Positions 29,356 to 40,260 are shown, counted from the stretch's first letter. The stretch is 64,000 bases of DNA from Knoellia sp. p5-6-4 (GCF_029222705.1 NZ_JARGZF010000001.1:1298437-1362436), one strand, 5' to 3'. Made by a program: numbers and translations. Notes: a model not told the origin generated them from the letters alone.

Positions 29356-30568
29356 GCACCAGCCGCTCGAACCCGCGCAGCACGAAGGTGGGTCGGCGCT
29401 CGGCCTCGACCACCTCCAGGCGTGGGAAGCGGCGCAGCAGGGTGCGCAGCGAGACCAGCAGCTCGAGCCGGGCCAGGGGTGCGCCGATGCAGAAGTGGAT
29501 GCCGGCGCCGAAGGCCAGGTGCGGGTTGGGGTCGCGGGTGGGGTCGAACCGGTCGGGGTCGGCGAAGACGGCGGGGTCGCGGTTGGCTGCACCGAGGAGG
29601 GCCGCGACCTTCTGGCCCGGCTCGAGGTGGATGCCGGCCACGTCGGCGGGTTCCTTGGCGGTGCGCTCGAACAGCTGCAGCGGCGAGTCGTGGCGCAGGA
29701 ACTCCTCCGCCAGCCGCTCGACCTCGGCGGGGTCGTCGACGTCCACCTCGGGCCGCGGGTGCGCGGTGAGGAGGGAGTGCAGGCCGTTGCCGAACCCGTT
29801 GACGCTGGCCTCGTGGCCGGCGTTGAGCAGCAGCACGGCGGTGGCCACCAGCTCGTGGGCAGAGAGCCGGTCGCTGCCGTCGCGCGCCTGCACGAGGTCG
29901 GTGAGCAGGTCGTCGCCCGGGCGCCTGGCGCGGTCGGCGGCGAGCAGCTCGACGTAGGCGGAGAACTCGGCGCTGGCCCGGCGTGCCTCGGCCTCCTGCT
30001 CGGCGGTGCGGTCGACCTCGTACATCCTCACGATCGCCTGCGACCACGGGCGCAACAGCTCACGATCGGGCCCCGGCACCCCGAGCAGCTCGGCGATCAC
30101 CAGCACGGGCAGCGGCTCGGCGTAGCCGGCGAGGACGTCGAAGGACTCGCTGCTTCCCGCCGGGGCCGCCTCGTCGAGCAGCTGACCTGCCAGCTCCTCG
30201 ATGCGCGGCGCCAGCCGGGCCACGTGGCCGCGCCCGAAGGCGCCGGAGACGAGCCTGCGCAGGCGGGTGTGCTTGGGCGGCTCGCTGTCGAGGATCGAGT
30301 CGGCGTGCAGCCAGTTGAACGTCTCCCACTCAGGCTCCGGCGTCCTGGGACGGAACACCCGCCCCAGCCGGCGGTCGCGCAGCACAGCCCCGCACGCCTC
30401 GTGGCTCGTCGCGAGCCAGGTGCCCAGCCCGCTGTGCCAGGCCACCGGGGCGAGCGCGCGCAGCCGCGCCAGGTGCGGGTAGGGGTCGGCGACGACCGAC
30501 GGGTCGGTCAGGTCGAGGACGTCGGCGGCGTCGAGGGCTGCTGGGGCCACAGGGGCAGCCTGCCGCAC
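29339..30568 (-). CDS. Cytochrome P450
   Basis: The GTG at 30568 gives about 409 residues, a normal bacterial P450 length. The heme-binding loop FGAGIHFCIGAPLAR, the ExxR region (EEFLRHD) and the I-helix are clear. The I-helix reads LLNAGHEAS, with Ser in place of the usual oxygen-activating Thr and Glu in place of Asp. It is a soluble class I type needing a ferredoxin and reductase, which are not adjacent. The substrate is unknown. The start has no convincing ribosome site; a GTG a few codons in is possible. Confidence 0.9.
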   Translation of the reverse strand: MRQAAPVAPAALDAADVLDLTDPSVVADPYPHLARLRALAPVAWHSGLGTWLATSHEACGAVLRDRRLGRVFRPRTPEPEWETFNWLHADSILDSEPPKHTRLRRLVSGAFGRGHVARLAPRIEELAGQLLDEAAPAGSSESFDVLAGYAEPLPVLVIAELLGVPGPDRELLRPWSQAIVRMYEVDRTAEQEAEARRASAEFSAYVELLAADRARRPGDDLLTDLVQARDGSDRLSAHELVATAVLLLNAGHEASVNGFGNGLHSLLTAHPRPEVDVDDPAEVERLAEEFLRHDSPLQLFERTAKEPADVAGIHLEPGQKVAALLGAANRDPAVFADPDRFDPTRDPNPHLAFGAGIHFCIGAPLARLELLVSLRTLLRRFPRLEVVEAERRPTFVLRGFERLVLSPRA

Positions 30569-30643
30569 CCGCGTCGGTTTTGTCGCAGCTCGCCAGCACC
30601 GGCAGACTGGACGGCCGCCGCACCTCGGAAAGGACCCGCCCGC

Positions 30644-31219
30644 ATGAGAACGCAGAACCGGCGCCGAGCCCTGCGAGCCCTCCCCGCCGTGCCGCTGGCG
30701 CTCCTCCCCGTGGCGTGCGGCGACTCGGGCGGCAGCGCCGGCGGTCCCGTGACCGTGACCGTCACCCCGACCGTGACCGCCTCCCCCAAGGCTGCGCCGA
30801 AGAAGACGAGCACGGCCGCGCCCGCACCCCCCAAGAGCGACGTCGTGGGCCGCGGCTACGACTTCGGCACCGTGACCAGGCTGAGGACGGTGGCCGGCAC
30901 GCAGGTGCTCACGCTCGACCGCTGGACCTGGAAGGGGCTCGACGACGCGAAGCTGGCCCGCGCAGGGGTGCCCCTCGCTCCGTTCAAGGGCAGGCCCTAC
31001 ACGAACCAGAACGACCGGCTCACCTACGACATCCCGGTGGCCGAGGACCCGCGGGTGCTCTACCACCACTGCGTGAAGGCGGGTGAGCCGCAGCAGACCA
31101 GGTCGGCCACGGTGAAGGAGATGGCCGGCCTCGCCGAGGGCGAGAACCTCGTGCTGGTGCGCCTCGACGACAAGGGTCGCGCCGTCGCGGTCGACAACCT
31201 GCCCGGATGCCCCGCCTGA
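30644..31219 (+). CDS. Putative secreted or lipidated protein of unknown function
   Basis: The ATG at 30644, preceded by GGAAAGGA, gives 191 residues. The N-terminus has a twin-arginine-rich basic region, a hydrophobic segment and a cysteine after PVA (VACGDSGG), suggesting a lipoprotein with an imperfect lipobox. A Val/Thr/Pro/Lys-rich linker is followed by a small domain with WTWKGLDD and [16 protein letters not shown] do not recognise the domain. The promoter must lie in the 75 bases shared with the divergent P450 gene. Confidence 0.65.
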   Translation: MRTQNRRRALRALPAVPLALLPVACGDSGGSAGGPVTVTVTPTVTASPKAAPKKTSTAAPAPPKSDVVGRGYDFGTVTRLRTVAGTQVLTLDRWTWKGLDDAKLARAGVPLAPFKGRPYTNQNDRLTYDIPVAEDPRVLYHHCVKAGEPQQTRSATVKEMAGLAEGENLVLVRLDDKGRAVAVDNLPGCPA

Positions 31220-31274
31220 GCCGACCACGCGGCATACCCCCGCCCTCCCCACCGGATGGGGCAGACTGGCCGCC

Positions 31275-32447
31275 ATGACCTCGTCGGCCGGACAGCGGGA
31301 GCTCACCGTCGGCATGGGCGCCGGCGGCCTCGCCACCGCCGACATGGTGCTCAACATCGGGCCGCAGCACCCGGCCACCCACGGAGTGCTCCGGCTGCGG
31401 ATCGTCGTCGACGGCGAGCGCATCGTCTCGGCCGAACCGATTGTCGGCTACATGCACCGCGGCGCCGAGAAGCTCTTCGAGGTGCGCGACTACCGGCAGA
31501 TCATCGTGCTGGCGAACCGGCACGACTGGCTCTCGGCGTTCTCCAACGAGCTCGGGGTGGTGCTCGGCGTCGAGCGGATGCTCGGCATGGAGGTGCCCGA
31601 GCGTGCAGTCTGGGCGCGGACCCTGCTCGCCGAGCTCAACCGGGTGCTCAACCACCTGATGTTCCTCGGCTCCTACCCGCTCGAGCTCGGTGCGATCACG
31701 CCGGTGTTCTACGCGTTCCGCGAGCGCGAGGAGCTCCAGGCGGTGATGGAGGAGGCCTCCGGCGGCCGGATGCACTACATGTTCAACCGGGTCGGCGGCC
31801 TCAAGGAGGACCTCCCCGCGGGCTGGCTCGAGCGCGTCTCGTATGCCGTGCGCGCCGTCCGCGCGCGGCTGCCGGAGCTCGAGTCGCTCATCGTGGGCAA
31901 CGAGATCCTCGAGGCGCGCACGCGCGGCGTGGGCGTCCTGGCACCGGAAATGATTGCGGCGTATGGGGTTTCGGGTCCGATCGCCCGGGCCTCCGGAGTC
32001 GACCTCGACCTCAGGCGTGACGAGCCCTACCTCGCCTACGCCGAGCTGTTCGCGGCGGGCGGACCCGGCCGCGTCGTCACCCGCACGGCCGGCGACTGCC
32101 TGGCCCGCCTCGAGGTGCTGCTCGAGCAGGTGCACGTCAGCCTCGACCTCGCCGACGCCTGCCTCGACCGCCTGCGCTCGCTGCCGCAGGGCCCGGTCAA
32201 CGTGCGGCTGCCGAAGGTGCTCAAGGTGCCCGAGGGCGACCTCTACACCGCGACCGAGAACCCGTTGGGGCTCAACGGTTACTACCTCGTCTCGCGCGGG
32301 GAGAAGACGCCGTGGCGCCTGAAGCTGCGCTCGGCGTCGTTCAACAACATCGCGGTGCTCGGCGAGGTGCTGCCGGGCAACCTCATCGCCGACATGGTCG
32401 CCATCCTCGGCTCGATGTTCTTCGTGGTCGGCGACGTCGACAAGTAG
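31275..32447 (+). CDS. NADH-quinone oxidoreductase subunit D paralogue (NuoD2-like)
   Basis: The 390-residue protein has the 49-kDa subunit signatures [29 protein letters not shown] (here [14 protein letters not shown]), [13 protein letters not shown] and the C-terminal GDVDK. It is shorter than the main actinobacterial NuoD (about 440) and no other nuo gene is near. Streptomyces carry a second, partial nuo set with a NuoD2 of this kind. The subunit normally lines the quinone site at the membrane face of complex I. As a lone gene its partners must be encoded elsewhere or it has another role. Confidence 0.88.
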   Translation: MTSSAGQRELTVGMGAGGLATADMVLNIGPQHPATHGVLRLRIVVDGERIVSAEPIVGYMHRGAEKLFEVRDYRQIIVLANRHDWLSAFSNELGVVLGVERMLGMEVPERAVWARTLLAELNRVLNHLMFLGSYPLELGAITPVFYAFREREELQAVMEEASGGRMHYMFNRVGGLKEDLPAGWLERVSYAVRAVRARLPELESLIVGNEILEARTRGVGVLAPEMIAAYGVSGPIARASGVDLDLRRDEPYLAYAELFAAGGPGRVVTRTAGDCLARLEVLLEQVHVSLDLADACLDRLRSLPQGPVNVRLPKVLKVPEGDLYTATENPLGLNGYYLVSRGEKTPWRLKLRSASFNNIAVLGEVLPGNLIADMVAILGSMFFVVGDVDK

Positions 32448-32472
32448 CCCGGTCGATGGGCGACTCTTTCGC

Positions 32473-32982
32473 TCAGTGCCTGTGCTCGTCCTGGCGACCG
32501 TTGTCCTCGTCCCATCCCTCACGGTCCTCGTCGCTGGGTTCGATCCGGCACATCCGCTGGGTCGCCATGCCCGCGGCCGCCAGCAGCAGCGCACCGGCAC
32601 ACAGGGCGAGCAGCCGCCAGAACAGCGTGCGGTAGGACAGCAGGTCGATGTCGGGCACGAGCAGCACCACCTGAGCGGCGTAGAAGCCGAGGACGCCGGC
32701 GCCCGTGAGCGCGGCCGCCTGGGCGAGCACGAGGGTGCGTGCGGCACGGAGCGGGCTGAGCGGGCGGGTGGCCCGGCCCTGGAGGAATCGCCGCACCGGC
32801 AGCCCGGCCGCGAAGACGAGCGCCGCGGTGACGACCAGGATGATCGACGAGATCCACGTCGACGGCGGCAGCAGGTTGCCCCGGGAGAGGTAGACGCTCC
32901 AACCCATCCACGACAGCGCGCCCACGACGAGGGCGACCCCGACCAGGTGCGAGACCCTCAGCCCACGTCCCTCGTTCACCAT
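32473..32982 (-). CDS. DUF3180 membrane protein
   Basis: The 169-residue protein has four predicted membrane helices and a charged C-terminal tail (SDEDREGWDEDNGRQDEHRH). DUF3180 is an actinobacterial family found beside folK (compare Rv3605c); its function is unknown. The start overlaps the folBK stop by 7 bases, so it is co-translated with the folate genes. Confidence 0.85.
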   Translation of the reverse strand: MVNEGRGLRVSHLVGVALVVGALSWMGWSVYLSRGNLLPPSTWISSIILVVTAALVFAAGLPVRRFLQGRATRPLSPLRAARTLVLAQAAALTGAGVLGFYAAQVVLLVPDIDLLSYRTLFWRLLALCAGALLLAAAGMATQRMCRIEPSDEDREGWDEDNGRQDEHRH

Positions 32983-33860
32983 GCGTCGTCCAGCAGGTCG
33001 CCCTCCGGGCCCGGCCGCACCCCGGAGGTGTCCATCGCCGCGACGAGGTCGGCCACCCGTCGCGCGGCCCCCTCGACCCGCAGGGTGGCCTCGGGGTCAG
33101 CCTGCAGCCACGGCACCAGCACGAAGGCCCGCTCGTGCGCCCGGGGGTGCGGCAGCGTCAGCGCCGGGTCGTCGAGCTGCACGTCGGTGTTGAAGGCCGG
33201 GTCGCCGTACTGGACGAGGTCGAGGTCGAGCGTGCGCGGCCCCCACCGCACGTCACGGGTGCGGCCGTGCGCGCGCTCGACGTCGTGCAGGAAGCGCAGC
33301 AGCGCTCGTGGCGAGGCCGGGGTGGTGCCCACCACCACCGCGTTGAGGTATGCCGGCTGGTCCGGTCCGCCGACGGGGTCGGTCTCCACGACGGGGGACA
33401 CCGCGTCGACGTCGACCGCCCCGAGCAGCGCGACCACGGCGTGGCGCAGCGTCTCGAGCGACTCGCCGACGTTGGAGCCGAGGGCGATCACCACCGGGGT
33501 CTCGCGCTCGCGGCGCACCCGCACCTGCACGTCGGTGAACGGGTGGCCCACCGGCGCCTCCGGCTTGTGCACGACCACCTCGACGGCCTCGACCAGCGGT
33601 CGGGTCAGCACGGCGGTGGCGATGCGCTCGGCGACGGCCTCGATGAGGTCGAGCGGCTCACCCTCGATGATCCCGACCACGTCGCCCGCCACCTCGGCGT
33701 AGTTGACCGTGTCGGCGAGGTCGTCACTGGCCCCCGCCGGGGCGAGGTCGATGTCCATGACGACGTCGACGACGAAGGTCTGGCCGTCGCGCTTCTCGAA
33801 GTCCAGGACGCCGTGGAAGCCCTTGGCGGAGATGCCCTTCAGGACGATCTGGTCGGTCAC
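32976..33860 (-). CDS. folBK: Bifunctional dihydroneopterin aldolase / HPPK
   Basis: The GTG at 33860 gives 294 residues that fuse two consecutive folate enzymes. Residues 1-120 are FolB (VLKGISAKGFHGVLDFEKR), which cleaves dihydroneopterin. From about 125 the HPPK domain begins (VVIALGSNVGES) with RWGPRTLDLDL and LPHPRAHERAFVL as the ATP/Mg and pterin motifs. Fusion of folB and folK channels the intermediate and is common in actinobacteria. The start overlaps the folP stop by 4 bases. Confidence 0.93.
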   Translation of the reverse strand: MTDQIVLKGISAKGFHGVLDFEKRDGQTFVVDVVMDIDLAPAGASDDLADTVNYAEVAGDVVGIIEGEPLDLIEAVAERIATAVLTRPLVEAVEVVVHKPEAPVGHPFTDVQVRVRRERETPVVIALGSNVGESLETLRHAVVALLGAVDVDAVSPVVETDPVGGPDQPAYLNAVVVGTTPASPRALLRFLHDVERAHGRTRDVRWGPRTLDLDLVQYGDPAFNTDVQLDDPALTLPHPRAHERAFVLVPWLQADPEATLRVEGAARRVADLVAAMDTSGVRPGPEGDLLDDAW

Positions 33861-34690
33861 GGCGCCTCCTCCAGGGCGGCGGCGACGCGCAGGGCGTCGA
33901 GGGTGGACGGGACGTCGTGCACCCGCACGCACCAGACCCCGGACCGTGCCGCGACCAGGGACGTCGCCGCGGTTGCCGCGTCGCGATCCAGCGGAGGCCT
34001 CGGCTGACCACCTTCCGGCACGCCGAGCCGTCCGAGGAAGGTCTTGCGGGAGGTGCCCACCAGCACCGGGTACCCCAGGGCGACGACCTGGTCGAGGTGG
34101 CGCAGCAGGCTCCAGTTGTGGGCAGCCAGCTTGGAGAAGCCGAAGCCTGGGTCGAGCACGAGGTTCTCCTCGGCGATGCCCTGCCCGCGCAGGTGCTCGG
34201 CGCGCACGGTCAGCTCGGCGCAGACCTCGGCGGCCACATCGGCATACACGGCCTTGTCCTGCATGTCGCGGCTGTGCCCGCGCCAGTGCATCGCGATGAA
34301 CGGCACCGCTGCCGACGCAGCCACCGACGCCATGTCGGGGTCGGCGAGGCCGCCGCTGACGTCGTTGATGATCGCGGCGCCGGCCTCCACCGCGCGGGCG
34401 GCGACCTCGGCGCGCATGGTGTCGACGGAGACGGTCGCACCGAGCCCGGCGAGCTCGGCCACCACCGGGAGCACGCGGCGCAGCTCCTCCTGCAGCGATG
34501 GCCGCTCGGCCCCCGGGCGGGTGGACTCACCACCCACGTCGAGGATGTCCGCGCCCTGGTCGAGCAAGTCGCGCCCGTGCGCCACGGCCGCCTCGGGCTC
34601 GAACCACTGCCCGCCGTCGCTGAAGGAGTCGGGCGTGACGTTGACGACGCCCATCACCAGCGGCATCCCGCTGGGGCGCTGAGGGATCAT
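33857..34690 (-). CDS. folP: Dihydropteroate synthase
   Basis: The 277-residue TIM-barrel enzyme joins p-aminobenzoate to the pterin and is the sulfonamide target. Motifs are GVVNVTPDSFSDGG, DVGGESTRPGA, IINDVSGG, LDPGFGFSK and GTSRKTFLG. It sits between folE and folBK in the same direction with overlaps or single-base gaps. Confidence 0.95.
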   Translation of the reverse strand: MIPQRPSGMPLVMGVVNVTPDSFSDGGQWFEPEAAVAHGRDLLDQGADILDVGGESTRPGAERPSLQEELRRVLPVVAELAGLGATVSVDTMRAEVAARAVEAGAAIINDVSGGLADPDMASVAASAAVPFIAMHWRGHSRDMQDKAVYADVAAEVCAELTVRAEHLRGQGIAEENLVLDPGFGFSKLAAHNWSLLRHLDQVVALGYPVLVGTSRKTFLGRLGVPEGGQPRPPLDRDAATAATSLVAARSGVWCVRVHDVPSTLDALRVAAALEEAP

Positions 34691-34691
34691 G

Positions 34692-35315
34692 TCAGCGCTG
34701 GCCGCCCTGCAGCAGCGCCATCGCCTCGGCGCGGGTCGCCGGGTCGCGGAGCTGGCCGCGGACCGCCGACGTGATCGTGCGCGAACCAGGCTTGCGGACC
34801 CCGCGCATCGACATGCACAGGTGCTCGCACTCCACGACGACGATCACGCCCTGGGCGCCGAGGTGCTCGACGAGGGCGTCGGCGATCTGCGTGGTCATCC
34901 GCTCCTGCACCTGCGGCCGGCGGGCGAAGACCTCGACGAGCCGGGCGATCTTCGACAGCCCGGTGACCCGGCCGTCATGGGCCGGGATGTAGCCGACGTG
35001 CGCGACACCGTGGAAGGGCACGAGGTGGTGCTCGCAGGTGCTGTAGACCTCGATGTCGCGCACGATGATCATCTCCTCGTGCTCGATCGAGAAGGTCGCC
35101 GACAGCACCTCCTCCGGCGTCATCCGAAGGCCGGCGAAGGTCTCGGCGTAGGCGCGGGCCACCCGGGCGGGGGTCTCGAGCAGCCCCTCGCGGTCGGGGT
35201 CCTCCCCGACCGCGATGAGCAGCTCCCGGACGGCGGCCTCGGCCCGCTCGAAGTCGATCGCGTTACGGGCCCCGACGGCGTCGCCCTCGGCCTCAGTGCG
35301 AGTTGGGGTCGACAT
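34692..35315 (-). CDS. folE: GTP cyclohydrolase I
   Basis: The ATG at 35315 gives 207 residues. The zinc site [16 protein letters not shown] and the [21 protein letters not shown] block identify FolE, which opens GTP to dihydroneopterin triphosphate as the first folate step. The gene starts 23 bases inside the end of ftsH, so expression is coupled to ftsH. Confidence 0.95.
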   Translation of the reverse strand: MSTPTRTEAEGDAVGARNAIDFERAEAAVRELLIAVGEDPDREGLLETPARVARAYAETFAGLRMTPEEVLSATFSIEHEEMIIVRDIEVYSTCEHHLVPFHGVAHVGYIPAHDGRVTGLSKIARLVEVFARRPQVQERMTTQIADALVEHLGAQGVIVVVECEHLCMSMRGVRKPGSRTITSAVRGQLRDPATRAEAMALLQGGQR

Positions 35316-37413
35316 GGCCGCCCTCGGGGACCTCGATGACCTTCGCCGGGGGGTGCTCTTCCTTGTGCGGGTAGGCGCCCGCCTGGGCCGCCTCGTCGAT
35401 GGCGTCGGCCGTGGACTGCGAGCCGTCGGCGCTCTGGGCGGTCCCGTTCTGGCCACCGTTCTGGGCGGCCCGCTCGGCCGGCGTCAGCACGGGCGGCTGG
35501 TCGGACAGCAGACGGGTCTCGCTCGAGAGCCAGGTCGGGCGCAGGGGGCGCTTCTTGACCGACGAGAAGATCTCCGCGAGCTCGGCCGCGTTGAGGGTCT
35601 CCTTCTCGAGCAGCTCGAGCACGAGGTGGTCGAGGACCGCGCGGTTGTCGTTGATGACGTGCCAGGCCTCGTCGTGGGCGGCGTCGATGAGGCGGCGGAC
35701 CTCCTCGTCGACCACGCTGGCGACGTCCTCGCTGTAGTCGCGCTGGTGGCCCATGTCGCGGCCGAGGAAGACCTCGCCCTGGCTCTGGCCGAGCTTGATC
35801 GCGCCGACGCGCTCGCTCATGCCGTACTCGGTGACCATCTTGCGGGCCATCGCGGTGGCCTTCTCGATGTCGTTGGCGGCGCCGGTGGTGGGGTCGTGGA
35901 AGACGACCTCCTCCGCGACGCGGCCGCCGAGGGCGTAGGAGAGCTGGTCGAGGATCTCGTTGCGCGTGGTCGAGTACTTGTCGTCGGTCGGCATGACCAT
36001 CGTGTAGCCGAGGGCCCGGCCGCGCGGCAGGATGGTCACCTTGGTGACCGGGTCGGTGTGGTTCATGGCCGCCGCCACCAGGGCGTGGCCGCCCTCGTGG
36101 TAGGCCGTGATCTTGCGCTCCTTGGCGGACATGATCCGGGTGCGCTTCTGCGGGCCGGCGATGACGCGGTCGATGGCCTCGTCCAGGGCCGCATTGTCGA
36201 TGAGCTTCTGGTCGCTGCGCGCCGTGAGCAGGGCGGCCTCGTTGAGCACGTTGGCCAGGTCGGCGCCGGTGAAGCCCGGGGTGCGGCGCGCCACGGCGAG
36301 CAGGTCGACGCCGGTGGCCATCGGCTTGCCCTGGGAGTGCACCTCGAGGATGCGGTGGCGGCCGATCATGTCGGGCGCCTCGACGGCGATCTGGCGGTCG
36401 AAGCGGCCCGGGCGCAGCAGTGCCGGGTCGAGGATGTCGGGGCGGTTGGTGGCCGCGATGAGGATGACGTTGGTCTTGACGTCGAAGCCGTCCATCTCGA
36501 CGAGCAGCTGGTTCAGCGTCTGCTCGCGCTCGTCGTGGCCGCCGCCGAGGCCGGCGCCGCGGTGGCGGCCGACCGCGTCGATCTCGTCGACGAAGATGAT
36601 GGCCGGGGCGTTGGCCTTGGCCTGCTCGAACAGGTCACGCACGCGCGAGGCGCCGACACCGACGAACATCTCGACGAAGTCCGAGCCGGAGATCGAGTAG
36701 AACGGCACGCCCGCCTCGCCCGCGACGGAGCGCGCGAGCAGGGTCTTGCCTGTGCCGGGAGGGCCGTAGAGCAGCACGCCCTTGGGGATCTTGGCGCCGA
36801 CCGCGAGGAACTTCGCCGGCTCGGCCAGGAACTCCTTGATCTCGTGGAGCTCCTCGACCGCCTCGTCGGCACCGGCGACGTCGGCGAAGGTGACCTTCGG
36901 GGTGTCCTTGGTGGCGAGCTTGGCCTTGGACTTGCCGAACTGCATGACGCGCGAGCCGCCGCCCTGCATCTGCGACATGAGGAACCAGAAGAGGCCGAGC
37001 AGGATGATGATCGGCAGCAGCGACCCGAGCAGGGCCAGCAGCGGGTTGGTGTCCTTGACCTCCATGTTGTAGCCACCGGGCGGCTCGTTGGCCTGCACCA
37101 GCTTCACGAACTCGGGCCCGGCCGCCTCGACGTACTGGGTGCGGACCTTGGTGGCGTCCTTGATGTTCTCGCCGTCGGAGTACTTCTCACCGGACTTGAG
37201 GTCGAGGTCGACGACCTCGTTGTTGGTGATCTGGATGCGCTCGACCTTCTTGTCGGCGATCAGCTGCTCGGCCGCCGAGGTGTCGATGCGCGTGTAGCCG
37301 CCGCTGTCGCTGAAGGAGAACACCATGAGGGTGGTGGCGACCACCACGATGACCCAGAACAACGGGGTCCGGAGAATGCGCTTGAAATCCATGTGTGTGC
37401 GGGGTGCTGCCAC
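35293..37413 (-). CDS. ftsH: ATP-dependent zinc metalloprotease FtsH
   Basis: The GTG at 37413 is chosen because an AGGAGG lies six bases before it; an ATG seven codons later is the alternative. The 706-residue protein has membrane helices at about 17-35 and 125-146 flanking an extracytosolic domain, an AAA ATPase with Walker A GPPGTGKT at 217-224, and the zinc-protease motif HEGGH at 439-443. A disordered C-terminal tail rich in Gln, Ala and Glu ends in NSH. It degrades membrane and short-lived cytosolic proteins as a hexamer. Confidence 0.96.
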   Translation of the reverse strand: MAAPRTHMDFKRILRTPLFWVIVVVATTLMVFSFSDSGGYTRIDTSAAEQLIADKKVERIQITNNEVVDLDLKSGEKYSDGENIKDATKVRTQYVEAAGPEFVKLVQANEPPGGYNMEVKDTNPLLALLGSLLPIIILLGLFWFLMSQMQGGGSRVMQFGKSKAKLATKDTPKVTFADVAGADEAVEELHEIKEFLAEPAKFLAVGAKIPKGVLLYGPPGTGKTLLARSVAGEAGVPFYSISGSDFVEMFVGVGASRVRDLFEQAKANAPAIIFVDEIDAVGRHRGAGLGGGHDEREQTLNQLLVEMDGFDVKTNVILIAATNRPDILDPALLRPGRFDRQIAVEAPDMIGRHRILEVHSQGKPMATGVDLLAVARRTPGFTGADLANVLNEAALLTARSDQKLIDNAALDEAIDRVIAGPQKRTRIMSAKERKITAYHEGGHALVAAAMNHTDPVTKVTILPRGRALGYTMVMPTDDKYSTTRNEILDQLSYALGGRVAEEVVFHDPTTGAANDIEKATAMARKMVTEYGMSERVGAIKLGQSQGEVFLGRDMGHQRDYSEDVASVVDEEVRRLIDAAHDEAWHVINDNRAVLDHLVLELLEKETLNAAELAEIFSSVKKRPLRPTWLSSETRLLSDQPPVLTPAERAAQNGGQNGTAQSADGSQSTADAIDEAAQAGAYPHKEEHPPAKVIEVPEGGHVDPNSH

Positions 37414-37576
37414 CCCGTGCCTCCTGCTCGATCAGCGAACGCGCCGACGCCCCGACGGGACACGACGTAGTGACGACGGTACACCGGCGTGACCGCCGCC
37501 TGTGGGGGTCAACGATGCAGCCCGCACGGGTGTTCCGCCACCGAAACCGACGGGTTGGATCCCTTCGGGTGGGGCC

Positions 37577-38128
37577 CTAGGAGTAGACGTGCGGCGCGAG
37601 GGTTCCCACGACCCGCAGGTTGCGGTAGCGCTCGGCGTAGTCGAGGCCGTAGCCGACGACGAACTCGTTGGGGATGTCGAAGCCGACCCAGCGCACGTCG
37701 ATGTCGACCTTGGCCGCCTCGGGCTTGCGCAGCAGCGTGCAGATCTCGACCGACGCCGGCGAGCGCGACTCGAGGTTGGCCTTGATCCACGACAGGGTCA
37801 GGCCGGAGTCGACGATGTCCTCGACGATCAGCACGTGCTTGCCGGTGATGTCGGTGTCGAGGTCCTTGAGGATGCGCACCACGCCGGAGGACTTGGTGCC
37901 CGACCCGTAGGACGACACGGCCATCCAGTCGACGGGGGCCGTGCCGGGCAGGGCGCGGGACAGGTCGGCCATGACCATCACGGCGCCCTTGAGGACGCCG
38001 ACCAGGAGCAGGTCCTTGCCCTCGTACTCGGCCCAGATCTCCTTGGCGAGCTCCTCCAGCTTGGCGAGGATCTCCTCCTCGGTGATGAGCACCTTCTCGA
38101 GATCGGCTCCCATGTGGGCAGCGTCCAC
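37577..38128 (-). CDS. hpt: Hypoxanthine phosphoribosyltransferase
   Basis: The 183-residue enzyme salvages hypoxanthine and guanine with PRPP. The PRPP motif VLIVEDIVDSGLTL, LLVGVLKGAVMVMADL and WVGFDIPNEFVVGYGLDY are typical. The GTG at 38128 follows AGGAG by six bases. It lies between tilS and ftsH, the order conserved across many Gram-positives. Confidence 0.95.
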   Translation of the reverse strand: MDAAHMGADLEKVLITEEEILAKLEELAKEIWAEYEGKDLLLVGVLKGAVMVMADLSRALPGTAPVDWMAVSSYGSGTKSSGVVRILKDLDTDITGKHVLIVEDIVDSGLTLSWIKANLESRSPASVEICTLLRKPEAAKVDIDVRWVGFDIPNEFVVGYGLDYAERYRNLRVVGTLAPHVYS

Positions 38129-38164
38129 GTTCAACTCCTGAAGTCTCGGGCCGGTCGGCCCTGC

Positions 38165-39145
38165 CTATTCAACCCGAGAGCGGGCGGCGATGGACACCCG
38201 GCCGCCCGAGCGGGTGACGGCGACCGGGCCGGGGACGCTGATCGGCCCCTGGCCGTGCCAGCGGGTCAGCAGGGCGTCGCACGCCTCGACGTGCGAGAAC
38301 GCGAGCTGGCCGGCAGGGGCCCCCGCGGCGATGAGGAGCAGGCGCCAGGCACGCGTGCGCACCGCCCGCGGCACCGCCTGGAGGTCGGACACAGCGAACG
38401 GCCCCTCGCCCAGTGCTTCGGCTGCCGCCCCGGCCAGCGCGTCGAGGTGGTCGGCGTCCTCGCGCAGCCGGTCCGCCGTGCGGGCCAGGGCGGCGGCGAC
38501 CCCCGGCCCGAGCGCCGCCTCGAGCGCCGGCATCACCGACCGGGCGCGGACCCGCGCGTATGCCGGGTCGGCGTTGTGCGGGTCCGCCCACGCTTCCAGC
38601 CCGCTCGCCGCGCACGCGGCGGCCGTCTGCGCGCGGGAGAGGTGGAGGAGGGGGCGGGCGTAGCGGCCGCGTCGCGCCGGCATACCGGACAGGGAGCGGG
38701 CTCCGGAGCCGCGCGCCAGGCCCAGCAGCACCTGCTCGGCCTGGTCGTCGCGGGTGTGGCCCAGCAGCACCAGCGCGGCCCCGAGCCGCTCGGCGGCCGC
38801 GTCGAGGGCGACGTAGCGCGCGGACCGGGCGGCCGCCTCCGGCCCGCCCCTGCCGGGGTCGACCGACACGGGCACCACCTCGACCGGGTCGAGGCCCAGG
38901 GCACGGCACTGCTGTGAGGCGCGCCGGGCTATGTCGGCCGAGCCGGACTGGAGCCCGTGGTCGACCACGACGGCGCCGGCCCCGACGGCCAGCTTGGGCG
39001 CCTCGAAGGCCACCGCCGAGGCCAGCGCCAGCGAGTCGGCCCCACCGCTGCAGGCCACCAGGACCATCGAGCCCGGATCGAGGTCGCAGAGCAGGGAGCG
39101 GACGGCGAGGCGCACCGCCGCCACCACCGGGTGCGGGCCGGTCAC
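38165..39145 (-). CDS. tilS: tRNA(Ile)-lysidine synthetase
   Basis: The 326-residue PP-loop ATPase (SGGADS near residue 34) puts lysidine at C34 of tRNA-Ile(CAU), converting it to read AUA. The [17 protein letters not shown] and [14 protein letters not shown] blocks fit TilS. The length is typical of the short actinobacterial form. It is followed by hpt and ftsH. Confidence 0.93.
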   Translation of the reverse strand: MTGPHPVVAAVRLAVRSLLCDLDPGSMVLVACSGGADSLALASAVAFEAPKLAVGAGAVVVDHGLQSGSADIARRASQQCRALGLDPVEVVPVSVDPGRGGPEAAARSARYVALDAAAERLGAALVLLGHTRDDQAEQVLLGLARGSGARSLSGMPARRGRYARPLLHLSRAQTAAACAASGLEAWADPHNADPAYARVRARSVMPALEAALGPGVAAALARTADRLREDADHLDALAGAAAEALGEGPFAVSDLQAVPRAVRTRAWRLLLIAAGAPAGQLAFSHVEACDALLTRWHGQGPISVPGPVAVTRSGGRVSIAARSRVE

Positions 39146-39160
39146 GGGGTCACCGCGACG

Positions 39161-40246
39161 TCACCCGTGGACGCGGGCCACCCACGCCGACGGCTCCTCG
39201 ATCTCCCGGGGCAGCGGCAGCGTCTCCGGGGAGGTCCACACACGGTTGAAGCCGTCCACGCCCACCTCGTCGATGACCGAGCGCACGAAGACCGCGCCGT
39301 CGCGGTACTGACGCATCTTGGCCTCGAGGCCCAGAAGCCGGCGCAGCAGGCGGTCGAAGGCCCCCACGCCCTTGCGCCGCTCGTTGAACTTGGCCCGGAT
39401 CTCGGCGACCGACGGGATGACCTGAGGGCCGACCTCGTCCATCACCACGTCGGCATGCCCCTCGAGCAGGGACATGACGGCCGTCATCTGGGCGAGGCGT
39501 TCGCGCTGCTCGGGTGTCGCGATGAGCTCGGTGATGCCGGTGCCGCCGCTCTTGAAGGCCTCCGGCAGCTGGCGGGAGAGGCGGCTGAGGACGTCCTGGA
39601 GCTTGCCCGGGTCGGGGGCCATCTCGCTGGCGAGGGAGCGGGCCCGCTCGATCATGTGCTCCCGCAGCCACGGCACCGCCGTGAACTGCACCCGGTGGGT
39701 CTCCTCGTGCATGCAGACCCACAGGCGGAAGTCGTCGGGGTCAACGCCGAGCTGGCGCTCGACGTGGACCACGTTGGGGGCCACGAGCAGCAGGCGCGGG
39801 GTGCCACCCGGTGCCAGGTCGTACTGCCCCAGCACCTTGCTCGCCATGAAGGCCAGCAGCGCCCCCGCCTCGCCGCCGGTCACCTTGCCGCCCACCGCGG
39901 CGACGGCCGCCGAGGACTGCTGCTTGCGGCGCCCGACGATCTGGGCGAACACCGGGTCGACCATCGCGGACATGGAGTCGGCGTTGAGCCCGATCCAGGT
40001 CGGACGATCGACGACCAGTGGCGCCGGAGCCTCCCCCGGGGCGTGCAGCCGGGCGGTCTCGGCCACCGGCTGCTGGGCCCGGGCGGCGGCCCGGTGGATG
40101 GACGCCACCACCCCGGCCGCCTCGTCGGCACTCACCTTGGGGCCGGCCGGCACGATGCGCGCCCCCGCCTGCTTGGCGAACTCCCAGTCGACGGGACCGG
40201 GACCCGCCCCGGCGGGGCCGGGGTCGCTCGTGTCGCTCATGCTCAT
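39161..40246 (-). CDS. Zinc-dependent metalloprotease-like DUF2342 protein
   Basis: The 361-residue protein contains MHEETHRVQFTAVPWLREH, an HExxH motif with a later glutamate in LLEGHADVVMDEVG, as in the actinobacterial DUF2342 family (some members are annotated 'coenzyme F420 biosynthesis associated'). It is probably a cytosolic zinc hydrolase; no substrate is known. Its place between dacB and tilS matches Rv3626c. Confidence 0.85.
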   Translation of the reverse strand: MSMSDTSDPGPAGAGPGPVDWEFAKQAGARIVPAGPKVSADEAAGVVASIHRAAARAQQPVAETARLHAPGEAPAPLVVDRPTWIGLNADSMSAMVDPVFAQIVGRRKQQSSAAVAAVGGKVTGGEAGALLAFMASKVLGQYDLAPGGTPRLLLVAPNVVHVERQLGVDPDDFRLWVCMHEETHRVQFTAVPWLREHMIERARSLASEMAPDPGKLQDVLSRLSRQLPEAFKSGGTGITELIATPEQRERLAQMTAVMSLLEGHADVVMDEVGPQVIPSVAEIRAKFNERRKGVGAFDRLLRRLLGLEAKMRQYRDGAVFVRSVIDEVGVDGFNRVWTSPETLPLPREIEEPSAWVARVHG

Positions 40247-40260
40247 CTCCCCACCGTAGG

